From positions 2,480,001-2,544,000 of the forward strand of contig OX596336.1 of the NCBI GenBank assembly GCA_951394405.1: a stretch of DNA of 64,000 nucleotides. Reading direction: 5' to 3'. Below the pieces are notes generated by a model, which was given only the letters and a program-made list of their open reading frames with translations, searched no databases and had not been told where the DNA came from. Both the position numbers and the translations under genes were made by a program. This DNA is from Coprinellus micaceus. Taxonomy: Eukaryota > Basidiomycota > Agaricomycetes > Agaricales > Psathyrellaceae. Below are positions 1 through 12,564 of the stretch, one piece after another. The stretch's first letter is position 1, and the number at the start of each line of letters is the position of its first letter.

Positions 1-1037
1 CGGTTTGGTCTGTAATTTTTGACATCTGTTATCCTTCAAGTTTTGTCCAGGATGCGGCTCTTCCACTTACTCGATGTGGGGTGGTTGGAAGATTGCTTGC
101 ACGTCCCTCCTTCCCTGGACTGAGCCAACCGGAAGGAAGCGTTGTCCATCTTCGTAAGGGAATCTTAACGTCGCCCCATTTGTCGCTTACATCGTCCCAG
201 AGCAGGGCTGCATAATTATACCCATCCAAGAACAGACGCTGTGGTCATTATGATTGCCATAGATGAGACCGGAAATAAAGTATTGCTTGGGAGAGGGGTA
301 ATAGGATGGATACTTTTTTTTCGTAGTCATCTCACATTCTGACCATTTAATTTTTAGCGAAGATTTCCGGGTAAATTCTACTCAGCATTAGCTGGGTTCA
401 TAGAGCCTGGCGAGTCGTTTGAAGACGCCGTCGCAAGAGAAATGTGGGAGGAGGCAGGCGTGCACGTCTGGAACGTGCGGTACCACTCTGGACAGCCATG
501 GGTACGTCCGTATTCTCCTACACCAGGGCGATTGGTTTGTTCACCAATGCAATCCAGCCGTATCCGGCTAATCTCATGGTTGGTTTCTACGCTCGTGCTG
601 ACTCGAGCAAACCTATCCGAGTTGACCTAGACAATGAGCTTGTTGGTACGTACTCTGATATATGCCTTGCCCCTCCCTCACTTACTCATATCTCGGCGTT
701 GAAAAAAGACGCTCGCTGGTTTACTCGCGAAGAAGTGCATGCAGTCCTGAACCATAGCACCGGCACCCATTTCAAGAAGTCCGACTACAAACGGATGAAT
801 GATGTCCTTGAAGGCAAGCCCACCGACGACAAGGAAACCATCGAGGCGGCGGCACAGGCTCTGTCGCTTTCAGGCGCTGGCCAAACTAAGTCTGGAAATG
901 GTGAAACTGTTGAAGACGGCGAGCCGCCGTTCAGGCTGCCACCGCTCAGTGCAATTGCAGGGGTGCTCATCAGGGATTGGGTGGACGGGAAGATTGGGTT
1001 TACGTCGTCTGAGGTGCAGGTGAAGCAGAACCTATAG
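1..1037 (+). CDS. NPY1: NADH pyrophosphatase (Nudix, NUDT12/Npy1 type), 5' end outside window
   Basis: Hydrolyses NAD(P)H or NAD-capped RNA to the nicotinamide mononucleotide product and AMP; this family is usually peroxisomal. Exons read as <1-153, 201-297, 358-501, 558-645 and 709-1037. The first holds a zinc-ribbon half (FCPGCG then WGGWKIAC, with CPSS further on). The second gives HPRTDAVVIMIAIDE. The third carries the Nudix box (G-x5-E-x7-REMWEEAGV), which binds the catalytic metal, preceded by the family motif FYSALAGFIEPGE. The last has DARWFTREEV. The protein ends in KQNL. Human NUDT12 ends in PNL, which acts as a peroxisomal signal, so the end here may do the same; that is inference. 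The N-terminal part lies before base 1. Confidence 0.9.
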
Positions 1038-1222
1038 TAGAGGCTGTGGTGGCAGTGCACTCAATCTAATATACGCGGAGGATCGGCCAGAGCCAAAATC
1101 GATGGCTTGGATTAAGCGCCCATGCCTGGCACGTGCCACCGTGGCTGTTTGGGCTTGTGGGTTACAACGTGGCGGAGAATTCAATCTCAGAGACGCAAAA
1201 AGGTTAACTGTGGGGGGCAAGC

Positions 1223-2135
1223 GTGGTTCTTGAACCTGCCCTCTCCTTTCTCGACCCCGCTATGGTCGGAATCGAGAGCGGAGATAACTCCAGCCCTAAG
1301 CCACCGTCGTATGACCTCTTAACAACGCCCAGGTTGAAGCACCATCCCGAGTACTACTCTGAGAGGGGTAACTTTACGGTACAGGTACGTGGCGTTTGGG
1401 ATGGATCGATTATCGGCACCAACTCAAATCAACGTCTACAATGGTTGATCGCTCAGATCAAGGACACCATCTTCAAGATCTGGGATGAAAAATTCTGGAC
1501 CGATTCAGAGTTCTTCAGATTAGTCCCTCAGGAGAATGGGACGACCTTGGAGAGTATTGCCAATGAGAAGGCCGAACTCCCGTCCAACACTGAGAATCGG
1601 ACTTGGAAGCTCAAAGACGTGGAAGTTGAGGACTTTACCCACCTTCTTTGGGTTATCAATCCCCGGTGTGTACAGTTCAAGATGCTGCGAGACTAGGACG
1701 CTGACCATGTTCGCACCGCCCACCAGAATGCCCGGTAAGATCAAAGCAACGACATTTGAGGACTGGAACGGAGTCCTCAAGCTAACCGATCGTTGGATGT
1801 TCTATAGCTACTTCAACCATGCTGTTGAAAAGCTATCAGAACTTCCAATCGATCCTATAAAGAAGATCCAACTCATGCACAAGCACAAAATCCGAAGGGA
1901 GTGGGCCATCGACGCATTCGTCGCACTGGCACTGCGAGACACTTTCCCAGATCAGGAGGACACAGAGGTTCTTGGGTTAGAGCTGACTACATGCCTGGCG
2001 AAGGCTCGCGAGAGAGTCAGCTACATCAATCCCTTCTGGAACCGCCGCAGGTACGAACCCGTCAAGGTGGTCGTCTGCGAAGTATTTCGATTGAATGGCG
2101 GATTGAAGGATCCCGAATCATGGAAGGCAGTGTGA
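1223..2135 (+). CDS. BTB/POZ domain protein (Agaricomycete expanded family)
   Basis: A 259-residue protein read from three exons, 1223-1384, 1457-1665 and 1727-2135, with matching phases. After a short leader comes HPEYYSERGNFTVQ, joined to IKDTIFKIWDEKFW and SEFFRL. The region KDVEVEDFTHLLWVINP followed by TTFEDWNGVLKLTDRW is the usual layout of the BTB proteins that are strongly expanded in mushrooms. These proteins are thought to be protein-interaction modules, possibly substrate adaptors for CUL3 ligases, but individual members are mostly uncharacterised. The Met at 1262 is an alternative start. Family assignment rests on motif pattern recognition; no specific partner or pathway can be named. 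Confidence 0.75.
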
Positions 2136-3225
2136 GACGAGACGTGGAGGTAGCGGAGAGTAGAGAAGACAGACACAAGTGACTAATCTACAGTTGCCCT
2201 TGCTTCGTACAATATGAAGGCTATCCCAGTAGGACTACATATGCCATCCGTTTGAACTCCTAGTCCGGACGAACGTCGAGGGATGTCCCAAAGGGTTGAA
2301 ATCGTACGGGCCTTCATCATGAGCTTCTCGTTCTTCGGGGTTGATCGAGTCAACGGTGCAGCACCAGTCCATGAGACAAGGTTCGGTAAGTGCGATGAGG
2401 GTCGACGGAGAGAGAGGCCTGATGAACAAGTGCCCGGAACCAGCAGCAGTCTTTTCTGTCCGAGGTCTTCCTGCCTCGCATCGCGTGTTATCCGAGCTTC
2501 CAGTTGGAATGGCAGTACCATCTACTATTTTTCAGATGATAAACGTGAAGGTATGTCGGAGTTTGATTACCTGGATCGCCAGGGTGCGACAAGATTTTAC
2601 TGAATCGATTCGAGTTCGGGTGCATTGGCGTTGGCGAGAGAATCTTGACTTCATTTTTCAGAGCACTTCCTTGGTAACCGAACTTCTGGGACCACATAGG
2701 TTCCTACTTGCGAGTCGCCAAAGCAGAAAATCGTGAGCCGTTGAGTACACGGCCGGGTCAAGCTCAAAGGCACCTGCGGAGGTCGCGAAACGTTGGATGT
2801 ATGCGCATATGCGGTGTAGCTGTGTCCTTGATAACCGGCCCTATCACGAAGAGCTACAGTAGATGATCGATGAGCGCCAACGCTATGCTGAGCCTCAAGC
2901 TCTAGTAACCTGAGTGACCGAGACTGGACGAGTATGCGGAGCTAGGATCTGGCGGCTCCTGGCTTCTGCATGCAGTGTGGGCATTTCTTCTCGATGGATA
3001 TCCCGAATTATTGAGTATCAAGAGATGCTGAGCAGCTTGTAGCTGAGGGTCGCCGCACTGAGTAACTGACGTGCCCATCATCGTGTCAGGAAGGAAGCTG
3101 CGTTGATGGCGGCCTCGTCGTCGGCAGTGACGGTTGTGAGCTGATCATACCCACGTGGTGCATAGCTGCCAGATGCGTCTCTTGTTGGGCGCCCGTTGCC
3201 GTTTGTGACTACGACGTTGATCTCT
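2136..3225. other. Gap between BTB gene and USO1, no confident gene
   Basis: About 1.1 kb with no recognisable complete gene. On the minus strand there are gene-like fragments, for example a frame ending in GHPSTFVRTRSSNGWHM at about 2235 and one near 2750-2830 reading AGAFELDPAVYSTAHDFL. I could not join them with phase-consistent splice sites over the whole stretch. It may be a decayed or unusual spliced gene. Confidence 0.4.
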
Positions 3226-6200
3226 ATGGAATTCTTCTCTCAGACCTATGTCGCCCTTCGGGGGCCCACTGGCCAGGTCCAAACGCCAGCAGACACCATC
3301 GGCAAGCTCGTAGGCAGGTTGTCACCAGCAACCCTTCTCGCAGACCGGAGAGCAGCGGTGCTATCGCTCAAGGGACTCGCTAGGGACTGCAAGGAGGATG
3401 TGGGCGATCAGGCGCTGCCAGGGCTCATCGAGGTCCTCGCAAATGACGCAGAAGTAGATGCAGACATCGGAAAGGCCGTCCTGGAGATACTCCACATCCT
3501 CTGCGACGAGGAAGACGGACCGCCCTCTCTCGGTTTCAAGAACACGGACGCCCTGATCGCTCAAGAGAAACCCCTCCACACCCTCTTCGCTTTACTGAAG
3601 GACAACAACTTCTACACCAGATTCTCTGCACTCCAACTTCTCTCAACCTTGCTCCAGAACAGGCGACAGGTTGTCCAAGGGTATTTCTTGACTGCACCTG
3701 TCGGACCGGGGAGCATCATCGCGGTGCTCGAGGACCAGCGAGAGATCATTCGAAACGGTATGGTTCCTATCCACATCATGAGGCTCGACTTATCTCTGGC
3801 CGACAGAGGCTATCAGCGTTGTGCAGGCTCTGATTTCGCAGAGCCCAGAGATCCAGAAAGTCCTCACTTTTGAGGGGGCTTTCGAGAGGCTGTTCGGAAC
3901 CATCACCTCGGAGGGAGGCGTCGAAGGGGGAATGGTCACTCGGGGAGCGTTAGCATGTGTTGACTGCTTGCTGCGTTTCAATTCGTCAAACCAGGTGCGA
4001 TCGTCTCTGCTCGCACGTACGGCGGTTGCACTGACAATGCTGTAGAGCTATTTCAGAGAAACCCCTCTATTCCCGATCATGTCCCAGCTCATTCTTCTCC
4101 CACCCAACCTCAGACTGAACGATCCCGCACCCCAGGAATTTGCACTCCAGTTCTGGGATGAACAGAAAATCGCCAACGTTTCCTTGATCATTGGCATCAT
4201 GGGAATCTTTGTCGGGTCCAAGGGTTCGACGGCTGGCAAGTGAAACGACTTCTGGGTTGCAGAGTCCTCGTTAACCCGCCTCCTAGAGGTGGCACCATTC
4301 TCACGCTGCTTCCTTGAAATTGCTCTCGCTTCCAACTTCCCGACTGCCTTGAAAGTCCAAGTAGGTACCATACATCCTGGAGTGAATGCGTCTTGATATC
4401 CTTTAGGCTCTCCGTCTGCTCCCCCCCAACATTAACTTTTCCCTGACGGACATTATACTCACTCCCTACATGCCTGTCCCCGAAACTAATGGAGAGGAAT
4501 GGGATCGATTAGAGCCTGCCTCTGCTCTCGATGCTCTTGTTGAGCTTACCCTGCATGGCGAATACAATGGTCTCGATGGCTCTAAACGCACAAAAGAGGG
4601 CCTTGAGCTCAGGACGTCCGCCTCAACGGTCTTTGAGGTACGCAACAACCCTTTCGTGACGGCCTGATGTTGAGGTTATGTGGCAGAACTTTGTCCGCCG
4701 AGAAGAGGTCAGCTTTGCAATCGTGCAAGGCATGGTCCCCCCTGAAGGGAGTCGTAAGTACTTGCAGCTTCACTATTCGAACACGCTACTCACAGAAGCA
4801 TTAGATACCACCAAAAATATCACCCCCTTGTTGCATGCCCTAATCCTCCCAATTGCTTCTGGAACACCTGAGCCCGCAAACGTGACATCAACACAGCTAG
4901 CCACGATGTTGTTCTCGCATCTCCTGCGATCCTCTCCCCGTGCCAAGGGTGCCGCACGTTCGATCATGCCTGAACCCGCTTCTGCCACTGCTGACAGTTC
5001 CGGCTTCTTCGTTCCCGCCGACGGTGCCCCACACGTCGAGCTTCCTCAGGAGGACGATCTCGAAAAGGACGATCCTCAATCGCTCCTCCAGATCATTACT
5101 GAGAACTTGTCGCTCGCTTTGTTATCTCGCTCCAGGGCCGACACTTCCGACCGGGAGATTCGAGAGTGGGATAGGCTTGTCGTCAGCTACATGTCATTAC
5201 TCTCACAATGGCTCTGGGAGGACCCCAAGTCTGTCCGAGATTTTCTAGAAGCAGGAGGTCTGAGTGTGGTGAGCCAGCATGACCAACTCAACGTCTTTCT
5301 GATATTGACGTTAATCTTCTACAGCTAGTTGAAGCCATTAATCAAACCTCGGAAGTGGATACACTAGTCCCAGGCTTGTGCGCGCTGCTACTCGGCATAT
5401 GCTACGAATTCGATAGGGACGCTGGCGAGATAACCAGGTGCGGGTTCAAATGCACGTCGCTGCCAGCGTTGGCAGACTTTCTAACTGCCCTCATCCAGAC
5501 GCACCATATACCCCATCCTTGGACGGCTTGGAGTTGACAATCTCATTGGGCAGATGACCCGATCCCGAGAGGACGACCGCTTTAGAGCTATCGGACCAGA
5601 TGCCATTGTCCTGACATACCCGCAACCCGTAATCCCGACATCAGGTCATGCTGCGAGTCGGGATGAGGCAGAGATTTGGTTCGATTGGGCATTCGTTGAC
5701 TTCTGGAAGTCTAACTATTGTAAGTAACCATTCTTTCCGTCCGTCCTATGGAGTTCATTCTCCTCTCACTTATCTGAGCTGTTCATTGACGCACATTCTC
5801 CGCTGCCCGCAGACACCGTCCAGCGTGGGTTCTCCACGGAACCGGATCAGACTGCATCGTCCTCTTCTGGTACGGGTGCCTTCATTTTGATTCTAGCCGA
5901 GATTGAAATTGACAAACTCCATGTATGAACAGGTCAAAGTGCAGAGTCCGCGATGCTGGTTGCATCTCTCCGGGACGTGATACGTAAACAGTCGGAGGAA
6001 GCGGAGGCTCTGCAGAGGGAACTGAATGAGACCACCGCTGCCCACGCCAAAGAGGTACGTAGCGCAGACAGACCAATTTCTGACTGTCCACTTCCAATGA
6101 TAACGAGCCGAACACTGTTACTGATACCTCGCTTCTCGTCGTTTCAGGTGTCCGATCTAAAGGGCCAGCTGCAAACCATTTCGTCTCACGTGCAGGCATC

Positions 6201-6366
6201 GGACGACAAGCGAAAGGAACTGGAAAAGGAACAAGAGGACTTGCTAGTTCTCCTCGACGAGATCACCAACAAGCGTAAGAGCGATAAGGCGAAGATGCGC
6301 GACGCGGGATTGGAAGTGTCAGATGATGAGGACGACGACGATGAGGACGACGACGAAGACGAGTAA
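3226..6366 (+). CDS. USO1: Vesicle tethering factor Uso1/p115
   Basis: Tether for ER-to-Golgi COPII vesicles, acting downstream of the Rab GTPase Ypt1/Rab1. The start MEFFSQTYVALRGPTG is the family N-terminus. It is followed by a long armadillo-like head including LADRRAAVLSLKGLARDCKEDVG, SYFRETPLFP and LNDPAPQEFALQFWDEQK. A short coiled coil comes next (LRDVIRKQSEEAEALQRELNE, then the stretch from VSDLKGQLQ). The extreme C-terminus is a run of Asp/Glu (about 6325-6366), the acidic tail known in p115. The gene is broken by many small introns. The coiled-coil tail is much shorter than in yeast Uso1 and closer to animal p115. I prefer Met 3226 over the in-frame Met at 3196 because it matches the conserved start. 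Confidence 0.93.
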
Positions 6367-7225
6367 AAGGCTTATAGCGCTCCTGCTGTTGCCTCACATT
6401 TTGCGGGGCCGTCGGTCCTTGACTTTCCGCCTCGGTAGTATGTTCTGCGCCACGGCCTTTCGTTTTCGAGAATCCTCTGCAATCTACCGGGGCTCACTTG
6501 GCTCTATACCGCGTGATACCCACCTCCCGCACTTGTTCAGCCCGAATATTATTTGATTTCGGATCGACAAGCTCCGTGTTAGGTACTTCCCCGGTTCAAA
6601 CAGACTGTCTGGCAGCGGTATTTTCAATGCCCTTTGACACTGATATGACCCCGCACGCAGTGCCTGGAAGATATAGACCCACATAGACCTCTCTAATCAG
6701 ACTATGTCATCCTTTCCCCAGTGTAGATGGAGTCGGGTAATAAATCACAATCTCCAACGAGTAGGTGGAGGTCGACAGCTGTCCACAGTCCCATGAACCC
6801 ATTTACGTTCGCAGGCGGCCACAGTAGATAGGCGCCCACATCGTTGGTCTCGGCTTAACCCAGCATGTCAAACCCCGTCAGAGTCCAGACACTATAGTAA
6901 TCATCACAGATTTGGATCACTTGGTAGGCGGTCCTCTTCGACCGATTCAGTACACGACATCGCATTCCATTCCAGCACAGATGAAAACAAGGGGAAATGA
7001 AGGGATGTCCAAAAGGCTGTGGTAGACCCGGATATGGCTAGAAGTGACGACTGCTGACTAGGACTAGTTCCGACCTAGAAATACACTGTGATTGAAGTAA
7101 CAAATAACAACAGATATGCCTGCAGGGCGAATGTTGAAGGGGAACGTGAACGTGAACGTAATTTAAAAATACATACATAGCGGTGAAGGACGTTGGATAA
7201 ACAGAGGCGATATCCTGAAAAGAAA
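6367..7225. other. Intergenic, convergent gene ends
   Basis: About 860 bp between the stop codons of USO1 (+) and the sulfurase-like gene (-). I see only short overlapping frames without family motifs, and no tRNA-like fold. It probably holds the two 3' UTRs. Confidence 0.5.
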
Positions 7226-9352
7226 CTAGTGGGGGTTCCCAGAAAGCGAGCTAGACCTAGATGTGCTCAACTGGACCCACTCAGCCATCATTGCCTCCCT
7301 CGTCTGTGAGTTCGCCACAAGGGACGCGAACTTGATAACGTTGTGGACGTCATCGAAGTTGCTCGCCAGACCCAGGCTTACCCGGACGACTCCGAGCTCT
7401 CGCCCAACATGATTTTCGAAGTCATGGAGGGTGACACCTGGAGTAAGGTAGGTCATCTGTTCGGAGATGCCGAGAATCGCTGCAGCACCGCCTGGATTAC
7501 ACACGCAGCCCGTTCGCAAGGATATGTTCCTCCGAGTAGCCGCATGCTCGATAAAGGAGTTGGGCATCATCTTCCCTAACGGCTACGGAGGAACATGTCA
7601 ATTACGCCCCACTACAGAAAAGAATGAGGGTACTAACATCCAAGAACAACAGAGACACCATGGAGCCAACATCGGATTCTTGTCCAACCGACCGCAGCTT
7701 GCGGCCAGGCCTTCTTGAAAGAATTTGTACCACTGGTTTCCCATTCGCATCGTGCCGGAGTTGGAGAAGCGATGACACGAGATACCGTAGAAGACATGAA
7801 AGTCGCAGTGGTAGGAAGGGGAGATACGCAGAAAGAAAGCGAAGTCCGTCTGTGATTGCAGGAAGTGTGAGATAGTTGATTGTGCCGTCCTATGCAGTAA
7901 CGGCGAGGAGGTTGTCAGTTCTAGGCTAGTCACCTCTGCAGTAGAGATGGGAGATACCTCAAATTGTTCGTGAAGTTCCGTAGCTCGAGTTACGATAGTG
8001 CCAGGCACCTGGACAACGTCAACTGTCCCACCTGAGAACCAGGGGCGCTTCAGCTCGACAAGGAAGGACCTCTTCACAATCAGCGCTCCAACTCCTGTGG
8101 GGAAGCCAAACATCTTGTAAAAGGAGATGGCCATTGCGTCCACAGGATGGTCTGTTAGAGAGAAAGTCGACGTTGGGGCAAGAGCGGCAGCATCCAGGAC
8201 AACGTGGTACCCCAGCGAAGATGCATATTCCGCCATTCCAAGGGGCGTTTTTGTGTTGGAGATATTAGACTGAGCCGTCAGTGCAAATAGGCATGGCGCC
8301 AGGTCCTTGTTTCTGGGGCGATGCCGCAGGAGCATATTCTAGGAACACCATGAGTTAACCGAGTGTTGCGATGACATAGGAATAATGGGCACTTTTGCGA
8401 CGGCCAAATCAAATCCGCCGGTAGAAGTAGCTGGAATATATGCGTATCGCGCTCCCCTATTGAGTGCGAATTCACGTATGCCATTGACCTAGAGCGGGGG
8501 TGAGGCGAGTAGGTCAATCCATACGAGCAGTACGTACGCTGTTATGAGAGTCAGCGGCCAGAATGTAAGCACTCCCCCCGCAAAATGGATAGGATTCCCC
8601 GATGATTTTCAAAGCTGCTGTCGCGTTGGCAGTGAAGATGACAGTATAATCTGGAGGGGCCTGGAAGAAGGATAGTACCGCAGCCCGAGCCTCGTTGGCG
8701 CAATCCGCTGACAGTTTGGAGCTTAAACAGGGGAAGGTCGCTGGTCAGTGGACGAATCGGCTGAAATGCTGTCATGACATACCTGCTACTAATAGAGTGG
8801 GTATTGCCCAAAACAACGGAGTTGAGAAAATCGGCGTGGACCTTGACGAGGCTTTCTGGGTACAGAGACCCTCCCATATAATCCACATACGTCTCCCCCG
8901 TCCTCTCCAATCGCGCGAAGTCCGTTCGTCGAAGACTGTCCACTATCCATGTGAGGCGGTATTCTGATCGCTGGGCTCAGCCTCCGGCGCTTGATGCACA
9001 CAGAAAGGAGTAAGTACTACTCACCGGGGTATTCTCTGATGAACTCCGCATACACCGCATCGTTCTCTGCATGCAGCGGTGAGCGAGGCGCTGTAGTATA
9101 ATAAGCCAAAGAAGCAGTGGTCGGTAGCGCTGGGATGAGCGTGTCGGTGGGCTTGACCTCTGGTGTGCTCCCTCGAAGCAAGGGCTTTTCGTGAAGAGCC
9201 TCTGGCCAGGGTTCTACGCTGTATGCTGACGAGGAGGAAGAGGTGCATCCGAGTGATAGATGTCGTAATATGCTGGATCGCCATTTTCGCTGCCGGCGAA
9301 CTCGAGGTCGATGAGGGCCGACTGGGGGTGGGGAGGAGGAAGTATTCCCCAT
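7226..9352 (-). CDS. Molybdenum cofactor sulfurase-like aminotransferase class V protein, no MOSC domain
   Basis: PLP enzyme of the NifS/MOCOS fold. Starting at 9352, a Ser/Pro-rich leader is followed by ETYVDYMGGSLYPESLV and VLGNTHSIS, both typical of MOCOS. Then come the PLP-phosphate region (FFQAPPDYTVIFTANATAALK), DAAALAPT, the Schiff-base lysine in SFYKMFGFPTGVGALIVK, and near the end RTGCVCNPGGAAAILG. The last exon ends in SGNPH without any C-terminal MOSC domain, so it is shorter than full MOCOS/HxB. The usual GAC cysteine after the CxCNPG motif is absent here. True cofactor sulfuration is therefore uncertain, and it may be a cysteine-desulfurase-like paralogue. At least six introns, all about 50-70 nt. 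Confidence 0.85.
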
Positions 9353-11057
9353 GGCTGTCGAGGGGAGGGGCTCAGAGTCGAGGACCAGAAAGAGTCAGAG
9401 GTTTTATATGCGAGCCAGAGAAGGAGACGAGCCTAATTAGTCCAACGTCGAGGTGACAATCAAGAGTGGTGGGAGGGAGTAAGATCGAAAATGGATTTGC
9501 TAATTACACACGGGACAATATTTCCCTCGACTCCAGGCGTGAGCAGACGAATGCGTCGCCAGTCTCGGGAATTTCTACCGTTCCAGATCTCTCAGAAGAG
9601 GGTACGGCGCCGGGGGGACAGGTTGAACCAAGGCCCACTGCCCATTTCGATCTCGAGATCTCGCCTGCACGTCGTGGCAAATGCGGCAAATCTGGCCTAT
9701 GTCCAAAACAGTAAAAGTACTTTACCGCCCAAACCATTTTGGGTCTACGTACTATGCATACCGTATGACAAAAGGTGAAAATGGATTGGAGACATGACTG
9801 AAAGGATTCAAGTTCGGAGATCTCGCGTACAGCTTACCCCCATCATGGTGATGGCATTTACCCCCATTGAACATTTCCTTGAACAGATGGGGAAATGCGT
9901 TTGTATTGCGCAGACATCGAAAGGGCATCCTTACTCATTTCACGTACCTTAGCTCCTAGCCAAAGCCCCTTGATCACTTGTACCTCGCGCTCTGGGCATT
10001 CCGTCTTCCTTGTCATGACTGTCCTCCAATCTAGGTTAGAATTCAGTCAGCGGAGCGACGTAGGGAAGATAGCCATAAGGGATCTGGTAACAGATCCTCG
10101 GAGGCCAGATGCTCCGTCTATTGACGAGCATACTATCGAGGGGGAATGCAGGTCGACGTACATCAGTCATTCCTGGGTTGGATCGTGGTCGACACAGATA
10201 GCCGTGTCTAGCGGGGGCTGGGCTTTGTTGGGGGGGAAAGGGTGGTCCGTGGCAAGGGGTAAATGTAGTTCTGATAGCCTGGGACGGCCTCCGCGATGCA
10301 CGACGTTCTGCATGGGTCAAAGAACACGGTATGCGGAACAAACCTGTCTGTCATCGTCAAAACCTTGTCTGAGCCCAATCGGCAATGATGTGTAGATAAG
10401 ACTGCCATACCTAAGGGGTTCTGAAGCACCACCGCTTCTTCTCTAGACACGAACGGATGAGGGACTGCGTCTGCATGTGGCGCCGATCCCATGAGAGCCA
10501 AGTACGAGCGTTAACAACACCGTTGGTCACGTCATGAGAATCGGCCGCGTTTTAACTCGTCGTCAAACAGGAAACAGATCCACTTAATGCTAAGCAGACA
10601 AGTGTAGCCCGCAATTGAGCTGCAGACGAGGTGGCAAGGGAACCCGTGGAGACATAGTGGAAGAGCGAAAGCAAGCTTTCGGAGCGCCGCTTTGATGGAA
10701 TAAACAACCATTGAACCGTGCTTAGGAATACTTTCTCACGCAAGATTGGTCGTAAGCGCCCAGCGCCTTGCCATCCTCCCACTCGAGTGTTTCCTGGGCC
10801 ACAACACACGAATGACGACGTAGGGCCATATGCTCCCAGTTGCTTGGCCAGACAGTCATCGCTACTTTTAAGCCATGCATTCGAGGGGGTCCAACCCAAA
10901 GATGCCTTTGGCGACAAATAGCCGCTCCTTCACACAGCAGGGAAGCGAAGCAAACCTGGGAAAGGATCGGCCTACTACATGTAGGGAAACTATAATCATG
11001 TCCAAGAAAGGGTGTAATGGTACCTGCGGATCCGCTCTGATTCTAAATTTAAGGCAT
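9353..11057. other. 1.7 kb region without recognised gene
   Basis: Lies between the start of the sulfurase-like gene and the stop of the GH16 gene. It holds the promoter of the former and the 3' UTR of the latter. The longest open frame (166 codons, 9895-10395, +) has no family motif and unremarkable composition. Short minus-strand frames around 10200-10500 could be spliced together but match nothing I know. Confidence 0.4.
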
Positions 11058-12564
11058 CTAAAGCATGAGCGAACCTAACATAGCACTGAAGACCACGGGG
11101 ACGGAGAGAAGGGTAACCTTTAGCTTATCGGACCCGTTCGATGAACTCGGCTCGACGCCGGTCTGCGTCCCTGTTGCACCATTGCTCGTTGTCGCACTAG
11201 ACTGCGTAGCCGATGGGTTGGTGCTGAAGACCTTGACATAAGAAATGTCGAAGTAGGCATTGTCGTAGTTCGAGGGGTCCTTGATAACCCAATCCTCGTA
11301 GCATTTGCCGGTGCAAGTTTGGGTGAATATATTCTCGGGACGGGCAAAATCTGAGAGGTCAAGTTTAATTCAAGAAGTAGTACGATGGTGGTTGAACTCA
11401 CCTCCACAAAGGGTGACCGTGAATACAAGATTCTGGGGTTGGAATGCCTTGTTGACATCACATCCTGCAGCGGGCCAGTTACCCATCGGCGTCCCGAGTG
11501 TTGACGTATCAATGGATGTGGCGCCCTTGGACACCGATTGGGGGATGTCTTTTCGGGAATAGAACCAAATCCTGAGGGGCGTATAGAGTTAGAGGTGGAT
11601 TGTATTGAAGAAGTCTAAGGGGAAATAAGGTCGAATCAAGTCACTTACGATATCCCACTCTCGGCAAATTCGGTAATGAAGACGCCACCCTGTTGTTGCG
11701 CAAAAGCGGCACCGTAGGAGTTGGGGTTCGTGTTGGTGACCATGCATCCCGCATTGTTTGTTCCAGCGCAGTCAGTGGTGTTCACAAGGGTGGACAATTG
11801 GGTGGGATTGACTTGAGAACATCCTGCGGAGCCTTCGGTATGAAGCCCCATCTGAGCCGTGGGGTGGAGATTGACCCCCTCGAACGTATCGATCTCCCTG
11901 GAGGGAAAACCACGGCATGAGAGACTATTCGGCAGCAATTATGTACACGCAAGTGGAGACGCACCCTCCAGCAGGCCAAGCGGCGTCTTGCGCGAAAGAC
12001 CAGCTAATGAAACGTTAATTCACCAATGGTCGCCGGGGCCGTCGGATGGAAACGCACAAAGCAGGCCAAACGGAGCACTGAATAGGTTTTCAGCGAGTTA
12101 GTATATGTAGGCTTGCATTTGGAGGACCAAGGCACCAGAAAGGACTTACACCGTAGGGGGCGTGGTAGATATCGGCAACCCAAAGACTCCCAACCTCGTA
12201 GCTTTGCTTCGAAGTAATACGAACTGCGTTGCGCTTCTCAGGGTACGGGACAGTGGTGGTGTTGTCGACTTTCAAAATCGCGCGACTCGTGTTAGGGTCA
12301 ACATATGCAAGCTTTTCGGATACTCCTTGGACGGCTGTGACGAAGTTCACATCCCCGTTCATCTTGTCGTCGTCTGCAATGGGATATTGAGTACCATCGC
12401 CTGAAGAGACCGTGCAGGGGGCACGTACAATGCCCATAGAAGTCCCAATCATCGAGGAAAGTTGCCCCTGAGTACTCCTTGATCGCGTTGTAGGTCGCTG
12501 CCTGGATTGACGATGGGAGCTTCAGAAGCACTGGGAAGGCCGTTATGAGTCGTCGTAGAATCAT
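11058..12564 (-). CDS. Secreted glycoside hydrolase family 16 beta-glucanase, probable GPI anchor
   Basis: Cell-wall or extracellular beta-1,3(4)-glucan hydrolase or transglycosylase, 376 residues. Exons: 12564-12429, 12373-12150, 12077-12058, 12003-11965, 11897-11649, 11571-11402 and 11350-11058, all in phase. A signal peptide (MILRRLITAFPVLL, cut near SIQA) precedes YNAIKEYSGATFLDDWDFY. The catalytic motif EIDTFE begins exon 5 and fits the GH16 ExDxxE nucleophile and acid/base pair. Further family stretches are CSQVNPTQLSTL, GCMVTNTNPNSYGAAF and CYEDWVIKDPSNYDNAYF. The tail is Ser/Thr-rich and ends in a hydrophobic segment (LLSVPVVFSAMLGSLML), as in GPI-anchored proteins. The third exon is only 20 nt. 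Confidence 0.92.

Noticed and set aside
9895..10395. 166-codon plus-strand frame as a gene
   Set aside because: No recognisable motif, no sensible upstream context, and composition like non-coding DNA.
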